64,000 nucleotides of DNA from Oscillatoria sp. FACHB-1407 (GTDB lineage Bacteria; Cyanobacteriota; Cyanobacteriia; Elainellales; Elainellaceae). This document shows positions 25,845 through 33,200 of the stretch, one piece after another. How positions within the stretch are numbered: the first letter of the stretch is position 1; each line of letters begins with the position of its first letter. The translations under genes and the position numbers were made by a program. Under the pieces are notes generated by a model. That model was not told where the DNA came from, searched no databases, and saw only the letters and a list, made by a program, of their open reading frames with translations. Where the stretch lies: contig NZ_JACJSA010000006.1 of assembly GCF_014697545.1 (NCBI RefSeq), positions 62,001 through 126,000 of the forward strand, written 5' to 3'.

Positions 25845-27459
25845 GAAGAATCAGAAAACAGAGGCAGAACAACTAAAACGGGCATTGTGTCAGGTCATGG
25901 CAACAGTAGCGATCCAAGTTCCGCCATCCCCTACCAAATTTCTCATTCAGCAGATTGCTCCTGCTATCCCCCATATTGCTGAAGCTGCAACAACCTTGCA
26001 TTCCTGGTTAACCGATACAGATATCATTGCCCCCTATCTGGGCTTGGGTTACTTCTACCAAGGACAGGCTCTCTACTCTCAAGCTCTGATCTGGTTTGAA
26101 CATTGCCTCGCAACTGCTTGTTCTCGCTTCGGAGATGAACACCCGTATGTCGCCACCAGTCTCAATGAATTGGCATCACTTCATCAGGAACAAGGACAGT
26201 ATGCAGAGGCGGAGTCACTGTATCGGCGATCGCTCACCATTCGAGAACAGCAGTTCAATCCAGACCATATTGCGATCGCAGCCAGTCTCAACAATCTCGC
26301 AAGACTCCATCAAGCGCAGGGGCACTATGAAGAAGCTGAACTGCTATATCAGCGATCGCTGCTCATCCTCGAACAGCAAAGTGAACCAAACAATGCGTTC
26401 TTAGCATCCAGTCTCAACAATCTAGCGGAAGTCTATCAGGAGCAGGGACGGTATGCAGAGGCGGAGCGACTCTATCAGCGATCGCTCAGCATTTGGGAGC
26501 AACAGTTCGGAGCCAATCACCCCGATGTTGCAACTGGACTGAATAATCTGGCGAATCTTTACCTATCCCAGGGACGCTATACAGAAGCCGAACGCTTTTA
26601 TCAGCAGTCGTTATCCATCTATGAGCAACAGTTGAGCACTGACCATCCAGCTATTGCAGATGCTCTCACCAATCTGGCAGCGTTACATTACCTTCAGGGA
26701 CGCTATACAGAAGCCGAACGCTTTTATCAGCAATCGCTCGCCATTCAGGAAGAGCACTTGGGAGTAGAGCATCCCGATGTTGCCACCAGTCTCAACAATT
26801 TAGCAGGTCTTTACCATTTCCAACGGCACTACAGTGAAGCAGAAAGGCTCTATCAACGAGCATTGACGATCCAGAAAACGCAATTGGGCGCAGATCATCC
26901 TGCGATCGCTACCACTCTTCAGAACCTGGCTAATCTCTACCAACTCCAAGGGTTTTATGCGAAAGCAGAGCCTTTGTATCGGCAATCGCTGATGATTCAA
27001 GAACAACAGTTGGGAAGCAATCACCCTGCGGTCGTTGTTGGATTGAATAATCTTGCCAATCTCTATCGCTTACAATCTCGTAGCGTTGATGCCGAACCTC
27101 TATTCGTGCGATCGCTAACCATCCTTGAGCATCACTTCGGGAGTGACCATCCTGAAGTCGCTACCAGCCTCGACAGTTTAGCTAGTCTCTACCTGTCCCA
27201 AGCTCGTTATGCAGATGCCGAAACCCTCTACCAGCGATCGTTCGCTATTTACAAACACCACTTGGGAGCAACCCATCCTCACATCGCTACCAGTCTCAAT
27301 AACCTGGCTAATCTCTACAAAGCCCAAGGAGACTACGGCAAAGCTAAGTCTTTCTATAAACAAGCCCTTCAAATTGTTGAGCCGCAACTCGGGACGAACC
27401 ATCCCCACACCACTACCATCCGCCAGAACTTGGAATTGATATCAGAAGTTGGAGGGTAA
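25831..27459 (+). CDS. TPR sensor protein (kinesin light chain type)
   Basis: 542 residues. A cap (TEAEQLKRALCQVM, then IAPAIPHIAEAATTLHSWL) precedes about ten 42-residue tetratricopeptide repeats with the NNLA.LY..QG.Y.EAE pattern. In many cyanobacterial proteins this region directly continues an NB-ARC protein. Here it starts at ATG 25831 inside the last codons of the NB-ARC gene, in another frame, so the pair is translationally coupled but separate. The same start sequence ATGTTGCAGCTTGAG recurs in the remnant at 27465, which argues for a true start rather than a sequencing frameshift. The near identity of neighbouring repeats implies recent repeat expansion. Confidence 0.85.
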   Translation: MLQLEKNQKTEAEQLKRALCQVMATVAIQVPPSPTKFLIQQIAPAIPHIAEAATTLHSWLTDTDIIAPYLGLGYFYQGQALYSQALIWFEHCLATACSRFGDEHPYVATSLNELASLHQEQGQYAEAESLYRRSLTIREQQFNPDHIAIAASLNNLARLHQAQGHYEEAELLYQRSLLILEQQSEPNNAFLASSLNNLAEVYQEQGRYAEAERLYQRSLSIWEQQFGANHPDVATGLNNLANLYLSQGRYTEAERFYQQSLSIYEQQLSTDHPAIADALTNLAALHYLQGRYTEAERFYQQSLAIQEEHLGVEHPDVATSLNNLAGLYHFQRHYSEAERLYQRALTIQKTQLGADHPAIATTLQNLANLYQLQGFYAKAEPLYRQSLMIQEQQLGSNHPAVVVGLNNLANLYRLQSRSVDAEPLFVRSLTILEHHFGSDHPEVATSLDSLASLYLSQARYADAETLYQRSFAIYKHHLGATHPHIATSLNNLANLYKAQGDYGKAKSFYKQALQIVEPQLGTNHPHTTTIRQNLELISEVGG

Positions 27460-27464
27460 AATCA

Positions 27465-27566
27465 ATGTTGCAGCTTGAGGTTCAGCAAAATACCGAAGCC
27501 GAGCAACTGAAGCGATCGCTGTGTCAGGTGATGGTGGCGATCGCCCCTCATAACCCTCCTCCTTAG
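27465..27566 (+). pseudogene. Truncated second copy of TPR sensor N-terminus
   Basis: ATG 27465 lies 6 bp after the TPR stop and opens MLQLEVQQNTEAEQLKRSLC, then QVMVAIAPHNPPP and TAG. It repeats the start of the intact gene at 25831 and then breaks off. The GGAGGG in the end of the previous gene could serve as its ribosome site, so a 33-residue peptide might be made. It is most simply a partial duplication or the end left by deletion of a former NB-ARC/TPR unit. Confidence 0.65.
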
Positions 27567-27666
27567 AAACACCCGCACTTGGCACCCGTAAGCGCCCCAC
27601 AACTACCTCATTCACACCTGATCGGAGGGGGTTTGGGGGACGCGCCTCGTCCTCCAGCAAGGGGGA

Positions 27667-27687
27667 TTGGGGGAAAGCTTCCCCCAA
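27667..27687. repeat. Inverted repeat, 9-bp stem
   Basis: TTGGGGGAA and TTCCCCCAA are separated by AGC. It lies in the 261-bp spacer between the TPR remnant and the TIR gene, within G-rich sequence (GGAGGGGGTTTGGGGGAC). It could end transcripts from the left, but no T-run follows. Confidence 0.5.
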
Positions 27688-27788
27688 GGCTCGCTTCCCA
27701 AACCTTCATTTTTAGCAACGTGTAACGATCGCCTTCCTTAATCTACTGCTGTGTTGAAATCCACAAAGGAACTATAGGACACTTTATA

Positions 27789-27810
27789 AAGCAAGCTATA
27801 ACAGAAGAAA
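27789..27810 (+). promoter_or_regulatory. Shared 22-bp upstream sequence, copy 2
   Basis: Identical to 24309-24330. It lies 17 bp upstream of the TIR gene's ATG at 27828, preceded by CTTTATA. A -10-like CTATAAC is included. Whether it is a promoter element or simply the retained end of a duplicated module is not decided. Confidence 0.4.
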
Positions 27811-27827
27811 TTCTCTCGTTCTTCCCT

Positions 27828-28472
27828 ATGGCAACGCCCCCATCCTCCACACCTGCCAACTCTCCCCTTGAAGTCTTCTTCTCCTATGCTCACGAAGACG
27901 AAGGCTTACGCGATAAACTTGCTAATCACCTCAAACTGTTAGAGCGACAAGGGGTTATCAAGAAATGGCACGATCGCCAAATTCTACCGGGGTCAGAGTG
28001 GAAAGGACAGATTGACGGTCACTTAGAATCCGCCCACATTATCCTGCTGTTGATTAGCTCCGACTTCCTCGCTTCCGATTACTGCTACGACGTTGAGATG
28101 ACCCGCGCCCTGCAACGTCACGATGCCAAAGAAGCGATCGTTATTCCCATCATTCTGCGTCCAATCGATAACTGGAATAAAAGTCCCTTCGGCAAACTCC
28201 AGGCACTTCCTACCGATGGTAAGGCTATCACCACTTGGTCAAACCAGGATGAAGCCTTTACCAATGTGGCTCAAGGCATTCGTCGAGTCGCTGAGGCATT
28301 CAACTCAGGCAGCTCAGCCGCCGATACAACCCCTCAACCAACCGTTACACCTCCTCCCTCTCCACCCTCTCCATCTCCGCTCATGAGCCAGACCAACACA
28401 GGCAATAGTACTGGCTGGCAGATTAACGTCAGCGGCGGCACCGTCAATATTGGTCATCCTCCTCAACTCTGA
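27828..28472 (+). CDS. TIR domain protein
   Basis: 214 residues. The TIR domain covers about 13-155: strand A is LEVFFSYAHEDEGLRDKL, the BB-loop region has WHDRQILPGSEWK, and SSDFLASDYCYDVEMTRAL holds the glutamate that is catalytic in NAD-cleaving TIRs. A proline/serine linker (about 170-190) leads to WQINVSGGTVNIGHPP and TGA. Such linkers normally continue into an NB-ARC. Directly after the TGA, in the same frame, the sequence continues with an NB-ARC start (next entry). The protein as it stands is a free TIR, possibly an NADase effector or an immune signalling enzyme. Confidence 0.85.
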   Translation: MATPPSSTPANSPLEVFFSYAHEDEGLRDKLANHLKLLERQGVIKKWHDRQILPGSEWKGQIDGHLESAHIILLLISSDFLASDYCYDVEMTRALQRHDAKEAIVIPIILRPIDNWNKSPFGKLQALPTDGKAITTWSNQDEAFTNVAQGIRRVAEAFNSGSSAADTTPQPTVTPPPSPPSPSPLMSQTNTGNSTGWQINVSGGTVNIGHPPQL

Positions 28473-28721
28473 CTAGAGTCGTCCGACCAGGAACGGACAG
28501 ACCTAAATCCTCCACAAAACTTGCCCCGCAGTGGTGTTGTCGAATTTGTTGGACGCGCCGATGAACTGCACCAACTCCACACCCAACTCCAACAAAACGA
28601 TCGCCTCGCTATCACCGCCATTCAAGGCATGGGAGGCATCGGCAAAACCGAACTCGCCCTGCAATATGCGATCGCCCCTCCCCATAACCCCATTCCTCTC
28701 AATCCTCTAGTAGCCGCATGA
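28473..28721 (+). pseudogene. NB-ARC fragment continuing the TIR frame
   Basis: After the TIR stop TGA (28470-28472) the same frame stays open for 82 codons: SGVVEFVGRADELHQLHTQL, then the Walker A loop GMGGIGKTELALQYA, as in the intact NB-ARC at 24504. It then changes to IAPPHNPIPLNP and stops. The ancestral gene was therefore TIR-NB-ARC; it has lost everything after Walker A and gained a stop in the linker. The tail resembles the IAPHNPP of the TPR remnants, with the switch at a GCGATCGC octamer. Confidence 0.7.
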
Positions 28722-29253
28722 CTGAGATCGTGACATCTGGAAATGCTAAAGGTTGAATGTCTCCATCCGTCAAAACAACCTCCGAACTATAGTCACCATT
28801 CACCGGATGACGGAATACGTGAAGCTGGTGTTTGGCTAAGTTCATGACCCAGTACTCACGGATGCCTGCGATCGCATACGTTTTGCGTTTACTGTCCAAA
28901 TCCTTAGCCAGACTGGTGTTGGAGAACTCAATGAGCCAGAAGATATTGTCTGGGTAAGGGTGGTGGCGCAGATACTCACGTCCCAAAGGTTGCACAATCG
29001 CCAGATCTGGTTCTGGTTCAGAATCGCTGGATGGGATTGTAATGGGAGCCCCTTCTCGAATTTTGACGCGATCGCCCAGGAGCACAGCCAGATAATCCTT
29101 GGCTTCCGTCCGGTAGTAGGCATGAGGTTCGCCTTCAGGTGACATCTCAATAATTTCTCCATTCAGCAACTCAACTGAACGCCCCTCCAGCAGCCCGACC
29201 TCAATCATTCGGTGATAGTCATCTAATGTCCACTTTGCGATCGCAACACTCAT
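28699..29253 (-). CDS. Uma2 (DUF820) family endonuclease-like protein, copy 1
   Basis: 184 residues. The Uma2/DUF820 fold is a restriction-endonuclease-like PD-(D/E)XK domain. Visible signature parts are VELLNGEIIEMSPEGEPHAY near 28, PEPDLAIV near 80 and WLIEFSNTSLAKDLDSKRK near 107, where the acidic and lysine residues sit. These genes are greatly expanded in cyanobacteria and their function is unsettled. The 3' end overlaps the NB-ARC fragment, read from the other strand, by 23 bp. It is not an obvious partner of the TIR gene. Confidence 0.85.
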   Translation of the reverse strand: MSVAIAKWTLDDYHRMIEVGLLEGRSVELLNGEIIEMSPEGEPHAYYRTEAKDYLAVLLGDRVKIREGAPITIPSSDSEPEPDLAIVQPLGREYLRHHPYPDNIFWLIEFSNTSLAKDLDSKRKTYAIAGIREYWVMNLAKHQLHVFRHPVNGDYSSEVVLTDGDIQPLAFPDVTISVMRLLED

Positions 29254-29457
29254 ATCATTCTCCCCTTAAGGGTTGGAGCCTTTTCTCATTTTATGTCGCT
29301 TGCCCCCTGAGGAAAGGAAATTTGTCAGCTAGTCTTGCAGCTAATCATCAAGCGTGAGTTACGCTATGACTAACGAAAAATCTGGTCTTCAGCGATCGCG
29401 CTTGAGCACTGGGTATCCAATTGAGAAAGATAGCTCTTACTGATAAAGGATGTGCTT

Positions 29458-29910
29458 ATGGACCCCGCTACTCTGACTGCATTTCTTGCCCCCTTCCTGC
29501 CCACGCTGATGCAGTTCGGTGGCAAAGTTTTGGAGAGTGCTGCTGCAAAAACTGGAGAAAGCGCAGGCTCAACGTTAACCGAGAACGCATTGAAAAAAGC
29601 AGGTGCCATCTGGGAAAAGCTATTCCCGAAAGTGGAGGCGAAGGAATCGGCGAAAGAAGCAGCGGAAGATGTGGCGAAAGCTCCCGATGATGCCGATGCT
29701 CAGGCGGCGTTGCGCTTGCAGTTGAAGAAGATCCTGGAAGCTGACCCGGATCTGGCAGAGGCGATCGCCCAAATCATGCAAGAGGATGCGCCCGACGGCA
29801 CAGCCGGAACGCAAATTGTGCAACATGTTATGGGCAATCAGAACCAGGTGATCGGTCAAGTGACGGGTGGCAACGTCTTTGGCAACATTACGGGCAATGT
29901 GAATCTATAG
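29458..29910 (+). CDS. BELL-like effector candidate with C-terminal amyloid-type motif
   Basis: 150 residues from ATG 29458, with AAAGGA 7 bp upstream. Residues 1-110 are predicted mostly helical, opening with the hydrophobic MDPATLTAFLAPFLPTLMQF, then AGAIWEKLFPKVEAKES and LRLQLKKILEADPDLAEAI. After a short linker, residues 126-140 read GNQNQVIGQVTGGNV, followed by FGNITGNVNL. The NACHT protein 20 bp downstream has GDRNQVIGQMLGGVV at residues 20-34, with 10 of 15 positions identical. Small helical BELL proteins with a C-terminal amyloid motif matched by the N-terminus of an adjacent NLR are known in multicellular bacteria. Assignment to BELL is inference from this layout; the fold has not been checked. 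Confidence 0.6.
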   Translation: MDPATLTAFLAPFLPTLMQFGGKVLESAAAKTGESAGSTLTENALKKAGAIWEKLFPKVEAKESAKEAAEDVAKAPDDADAQAALRLQLKKILEADPDLAEAIAQIMQEDAPDGTAGTQIVQHVMGNQNQVIGQVTGGNVFGNITGNVNL

Positions 29911-29929
29911 GGATTGGAGTTGCAGGGTT

Positions 29930-32062
29930 GTGTCAACGGATTCTGACGCTTCAAACCAACATTTGCAGATGCAGCAAGAGGTGACGGGCGATCGCAATCA
30001 GGTGATTGGGCAAATGTTGGGGGGTGTTGTGATCAACCAACTCACCATCCATGAGCGGATTCCTGAACCATCACTGCCACCCCCTATCAGTACAGCGAAG
30101 CCTCTGACCCAGCAGGAATATCGTCAACGCAAGGTCTTACTCAACAAGGTCAAAGAATATTGGGTCAAAGGTGTCCTCGAAACGTCTTTACATGCCAGGG
30201 CATTGATTGCACTAGGATTGCAAGAACGCCCTGACCTGGTGCAACGCCCCTTCAGTGGCGTTAAGGAGTTTGCCGAAACCCCGGGACAAGTCCTACCAAA
30301 TGGCATCCCTGCCACGACCGTTTTTGACCAGATGGAAGCCGGACGCACCCTGTTGATTTTGGGCGAACCGGGTTCTGGCAAAACCATCACCCTGTTAAAG
30401 CTGGCTGAAGATTTGATCGCTCGGACGGAGACAGATTTCAGTCAACCCATTCCAGTCGTGTTCAATCTATCGTCCTGGGCTAGAAAACCGCAATCCATTA
30501 AAACCTGGTTGATTCAAGAACTGCTGGAGAAATACCAGGTCTCAAAAGCTCTGGGAAAAACCTGGGTGGAAACGGAAGCCTTGATTCTGTTACTGGATGG
30601 ACTGGATGAAGTCAAAGCCGAGCAGCGCAGTGCCTGTGTGCAAGCCTTGAACCAGTTCATGCAAACCTACGGCACCACGGAACTCACGATCTGCTGCCGC
30701 ATCAAGGACTATCAGGCTTTGGCCCAGCAGTTAATGCTCCGCAGTGCTGTTTGCATCCAACCCCTCACTCTGGATCAGATTGATCACTACGTCGATCAGG
30801 TCGGCGAACAACTCAACGCCTTAAAAACAGCATTGCATCAGGATGAGGAGTTGCAAGCGTTAGCTCAATCACCGCTCATGCTGAGCATTATGACGTTAGC
30901 TTATCAGGGCTGTGCCGTCGAAGAGATCAAACACAGCGGAACAATTGTTGATTATCGCCACCGTCTATTTGATGCCTATATCGAGCGTATGTTTCAACGA
31001 CGGAGCACCACCCAACGCTACTCTCGGATGCAAACCCAGCACTGGTTGATCTGGTTGGCACAACGGATGACGAAAGCGGCTCAGACCGTGTTTTTAATTG
31101 AGAGATTACAGCCTGGTTGGCTACAGACTTCATGGCAGCGGCTCTGCTATCGCTTGATGAGCAGCGTCATTGGGATACTCATTGTAGCCTGTGCCAGCAG
31201 CATTCTGACTGGTGTTGTGGGTGGGTTATATGGTGCTCTATGGGGTGGGTTAACTTATGGGTTTCGCACCATGCTGGTTGTGGGGGTCTTATTTGGTCTA
31301 GCTATAGGGATGGGATATGGATTAGGGGGCGGTTTTCTACTTGGGATCATCTATGGCATTGTGGCACTCACCCTAAATGCCATTCAACCTGTTGAAACGT
31401 TGAGATGGTCTGGGCTAGCGGCCAAACAGAGTTTTTGGCAAGGTGCACTATTTGGGTTAGTTGGTGGACTGCTATTAGGGTTGTTGCTTGGGTTCTTTCC
31501 ACAATGGTTTTCTAATGCAGAGTTTACGCGGCTTTCTACCCAAATGGGAGGCTTCACCTTTGGATTGCTGATAGGAATTATGTATGGATTATTTTTTGCG
31601 ATCGCGGCAGGAGGAATCAGTGCCCTTTTAGGAGGGTTTCGCGGAGGCAGCATTCAAACCACGAGTCAGCCCAATCAGGGGATCTGGTCATCAGTACGGA
31701 ATGCGATCACGCTGTCTCTTGCGGTAGGCGTGGTGATAGAAGCGATCGCCGTGTTAATCGTTGGTGGTCTAACCGATGGCTTTAGAGATGGCTTGCGTAA
31801 TGAGTTAGTAGACGGCATCGTATTTGCACTGACTGGTGCGGTCATGGGTGGGCTGCTGGGGGGTGGTTCAGCTTGCATTCGGCACATCACTCTGCGACTG
31901 ATGCTTTATTGCCTGGGGTATAGCCCCTGGAATTATGCCCACTTCCTCAACGACTGCACCGATCGCCTCTTCCTGCAAAAAGTCGGGGGTGGCTATATTT
32001 TTGTTCATCGAATGCTGCTAGAGCATTTTGCAGCAATGTCATTAGAACGGGGAGGGCGTTGA
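29930..32062 (+). CDS. NACHT NTPase with C-terminal membrane domain (NLR-like)
   Basis: 710 residues. GTG 29930 lies 20 bp after the effector candidate. Residues 20-34 carry GDRNQVIGQMLGGVV, the counterpart of that protein's C-terminal motif. A proline linker and a conserved helical stretch (NKVKEYWVKGVLETSLHAR) lead to the NACHT ATPase: Walker A LLILGEPGSGKTITLL near 138-153, Walker B LILLLDGLDEV near 218-228 and the sensor ELTICCRIKDYQAL near 252. From about 405 to 665 there are roughly eight glycine-rich membrane segments (GVVGGLYGALWGG type), and the end has GGYIFVHRMLLEHFA, usual in this subfamily. There is no TPR or WD sensor; the membrane part may sense or anchor. Confidence 0.85.
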   Translation: MSTDSDASNQHLQMQQEVTGDRNQVIGQMLGGVVINQLTIHERIPEPSLPPPISTAKPLTQQEYRQRKVLLNKVKEYWVKGVLETSLHARALIALGLQERPDLVQRPFSGVKEFAETPGQVLPNGIPATTVFDQMEAGRTLLILGEPGSGKTITLLKLAEDLIARTETDFSQPIPVVFNLSSWARKPQSIKTWLIQELLEKYQVSKALGKTWVETEALILLLDGLDEVKAEQRSACVQALNQFMQTYGTTELTICCRIKDYQALAQQLMLRSAVCIQPLTLDQIDHYVDQVGEQLNALKTALHQDEELQALAQSPLMLSIMTLAYQGCAVEEIKHSGTIVDYRHRLFDAYIERMFQRRSTTQRYSRMQTQHWLIWLAQRMTKAAQTVFLIERLQPGWLQTSWQRLCYRLMSSVIGILIVACASSILTGVVGGLYGALWGGLTYGFRTMLVVGVLFGLAIGMGYGLGGGFLLGIIYGIVALTLNAIQPVETLRWSGLAAKQSFWQGALFGLVGGLLLGLLLGFFPQWFSNAEFTRLSTQMGGFTFGLLIGIMYGLFFAIAAGGISALLGGFRGGSIQTTSQPNQGIWSSVRNAITLSLAVGVVIEAIAVLIVGGLTDGFRDGLRNELVDGIVFALTGAVMGGLLGGGSACIRHITLRLMLYCLGYSPWNYAHFLNDCTDRLFLQKVGGGYIFVHRMLLEHFAAMSLERGGR

Positions 32063-32177
32063 GCGTGCTGATCACCTACCGTTGATGCCATCGCCTATGC
32101 TATCAGTAACGCATTGTGCGTTTCCCTACATGCCCCTATTCCCAGATGCGATCGCCCAGACCCCGTAGGAGGACACC

Positions 32178-32726
32178 ATGACCCTCACCGTCGAAGACCT
32201 CAAACGCTTCCAGCAACAACATCCTGACTACCGCCTCGAACTCGTCGATGGAGCCATCATTGTCATGAGTCCATCTGGTTTTGAATCCGATGAAATCGCT
32301 GCCGCCATTATCGCCCAACTCTGGGCATGGGTTCATCCTAGACGATTAGGGCGCGTTACCGCCTCCAGCGCAGGCTTCAAACTGCCAAACGCAGGTGAAG
32401 ATGTCCGCGCTCCGGATGCCTCCTTTGTCAAAGCGGAACGCCTCAAACGCACCACGGAGGACTACGCCAACCTCGTCCCCGACCTGATCTTTGAAGTTCG
32501 CTCCAAAACCGATGATCTCGACACCCTGCGTGCCAAAATCCGACAGTTTCTGGAACTGGGTACCACTGTCGGTGCCCTGGTAGACTACCGCACCCAAACT
32601 ATTGAAGTCTTTCGCCACCAGATAGACCCCGTGATTCTCAGCAATGGCGATCGCTTCACCGTCCCTGACCTCCTCCCTGGTTGGGAAATGGAGGTCTCTA
32701 GCATCTGGGCACCCGAATTCGACTAA
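32178..32726 (+). CDS. Uma2 (DUF820) family endonuclease-like protein, copy 2
   Basis: 182 residues. Signature parts: YRLELVDGAIIVMSPSGFES near 18, EDVRAPDASFV near 74 and LVPDLIFEVRSKTDDLDTLR near 97, giving the PD...E.K arrangement of the nuclease core. It belongs to a different Uma2 subgroup from the copy at 28699. AGGAGG at 32167-32172 is a strong ribosome site 6 bp before ATG 32178. A broken NACHT piece begins 27 bp after its stop. Confidence 0.85.
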   Translation: MTLTVEDLKRFQQQHPDYRLELVDGAIIVMSPSGFESDEIAAAIIAQLWAWVHPRRLGRVTASSAGFKLPNAGEDVRAPDASFVKAERLKRTTEDYANLVPDLIFEVRSKTDDLDTLRAKIRQFLELGTTVGALVDYRTQTIEVFRHQIDPVILSNGDRFTVPDLLPGWEMEVSSIWAPEFD

Positions 32727-32753
32727 TGCCCGCCATTGTCAGTCAGTCCCACT

Positions 32754-32969
32754 ATGAACGAACCTCACCCCATTCCCCAACTCCTGGTTTTTGACCACAT
32801 GGCAGTAGGGCGCACGCTCTTAATCTTGGGCGAACCTGGATCGGGCAAAACAATCACACTCCTGAAGCTGGCTCAAAACTTGCTTGCCCGTACTGAGGCA
32901 GATTTAGTTCATTTACCGCCTCAAGGGTGTACTCGAGTCATTTGCCCATCGTACTTAAACCGTCCTTAA
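32754..32969 (+). pseudogene. NACHT Walker A fragment
   Basis: MNEPHPIPQLLVFDHMAVGR is followed by TLLILGEPGSGKTITLLKLA and NLLARTEADL. The Walker A part is almost identical to the intact NACHT protein at 29930 (FDQMEAGRTLLILGEPGSG). After about 50 residues the similarity ends and an unrelated tail reaches a stop at 32969. No ATPase could be made. It is debris of a paralogue. Confidence 0.75.
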
Positions 32970-33080
32970 AAGTGTCCTTAAATGGGTGGAAAATCTCAAC
33001 CATTTCTGGCTATGTCAGAGTTTGCCAGAGATTGCGGTTTAAGGACTCAAAGCCTTATATGTCTTAACTTCGGGGTGAAC

Positions 33081-33153
33081 GGGACTGGCGCGAATCGAAC
33101 GCGCGACCTACCGCTTAGGAGGCGGTCGCTCTATCCTACTGAGCTACAGCCCC
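33081..33153 (-). tRNA. tRNA-Arg (CCT)
   Basis: On the minus strand, 73 bases fold as a cloverleaf. The acceptor stem GGGGCTG pairs with CAGTCCC (one G-T), the D arm is GCTC/GAGC, the anticodon stem ACCGC/GCGGT encloses CTCCTAA with CCT as anticodon, and the T arm has GTTCGATTC. CCA is not encoded. It reads AGG codons. It marks the right border of the accessory island; tRNA genes are frequent insertion points, but no attachment repeat was recognised. Confidence 0.95.
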
Positions 33154-33200
33154 AAACGAACTATAGCCATCATAGCAAGAGAGCCAGAAGAGTTTTCAGC

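Noticed and set aside
28470-28472. TGA between TIR and NB-ARC as recoded codon
   Set aside because: The NB-ARC is truncated soon after, so readthrough would not make a working protein.
33081-33153. tRNA-Arg as integration site of the island
   Set aside because: No repeated tRNA end or integrase gene was found, so the border is only suggestive.
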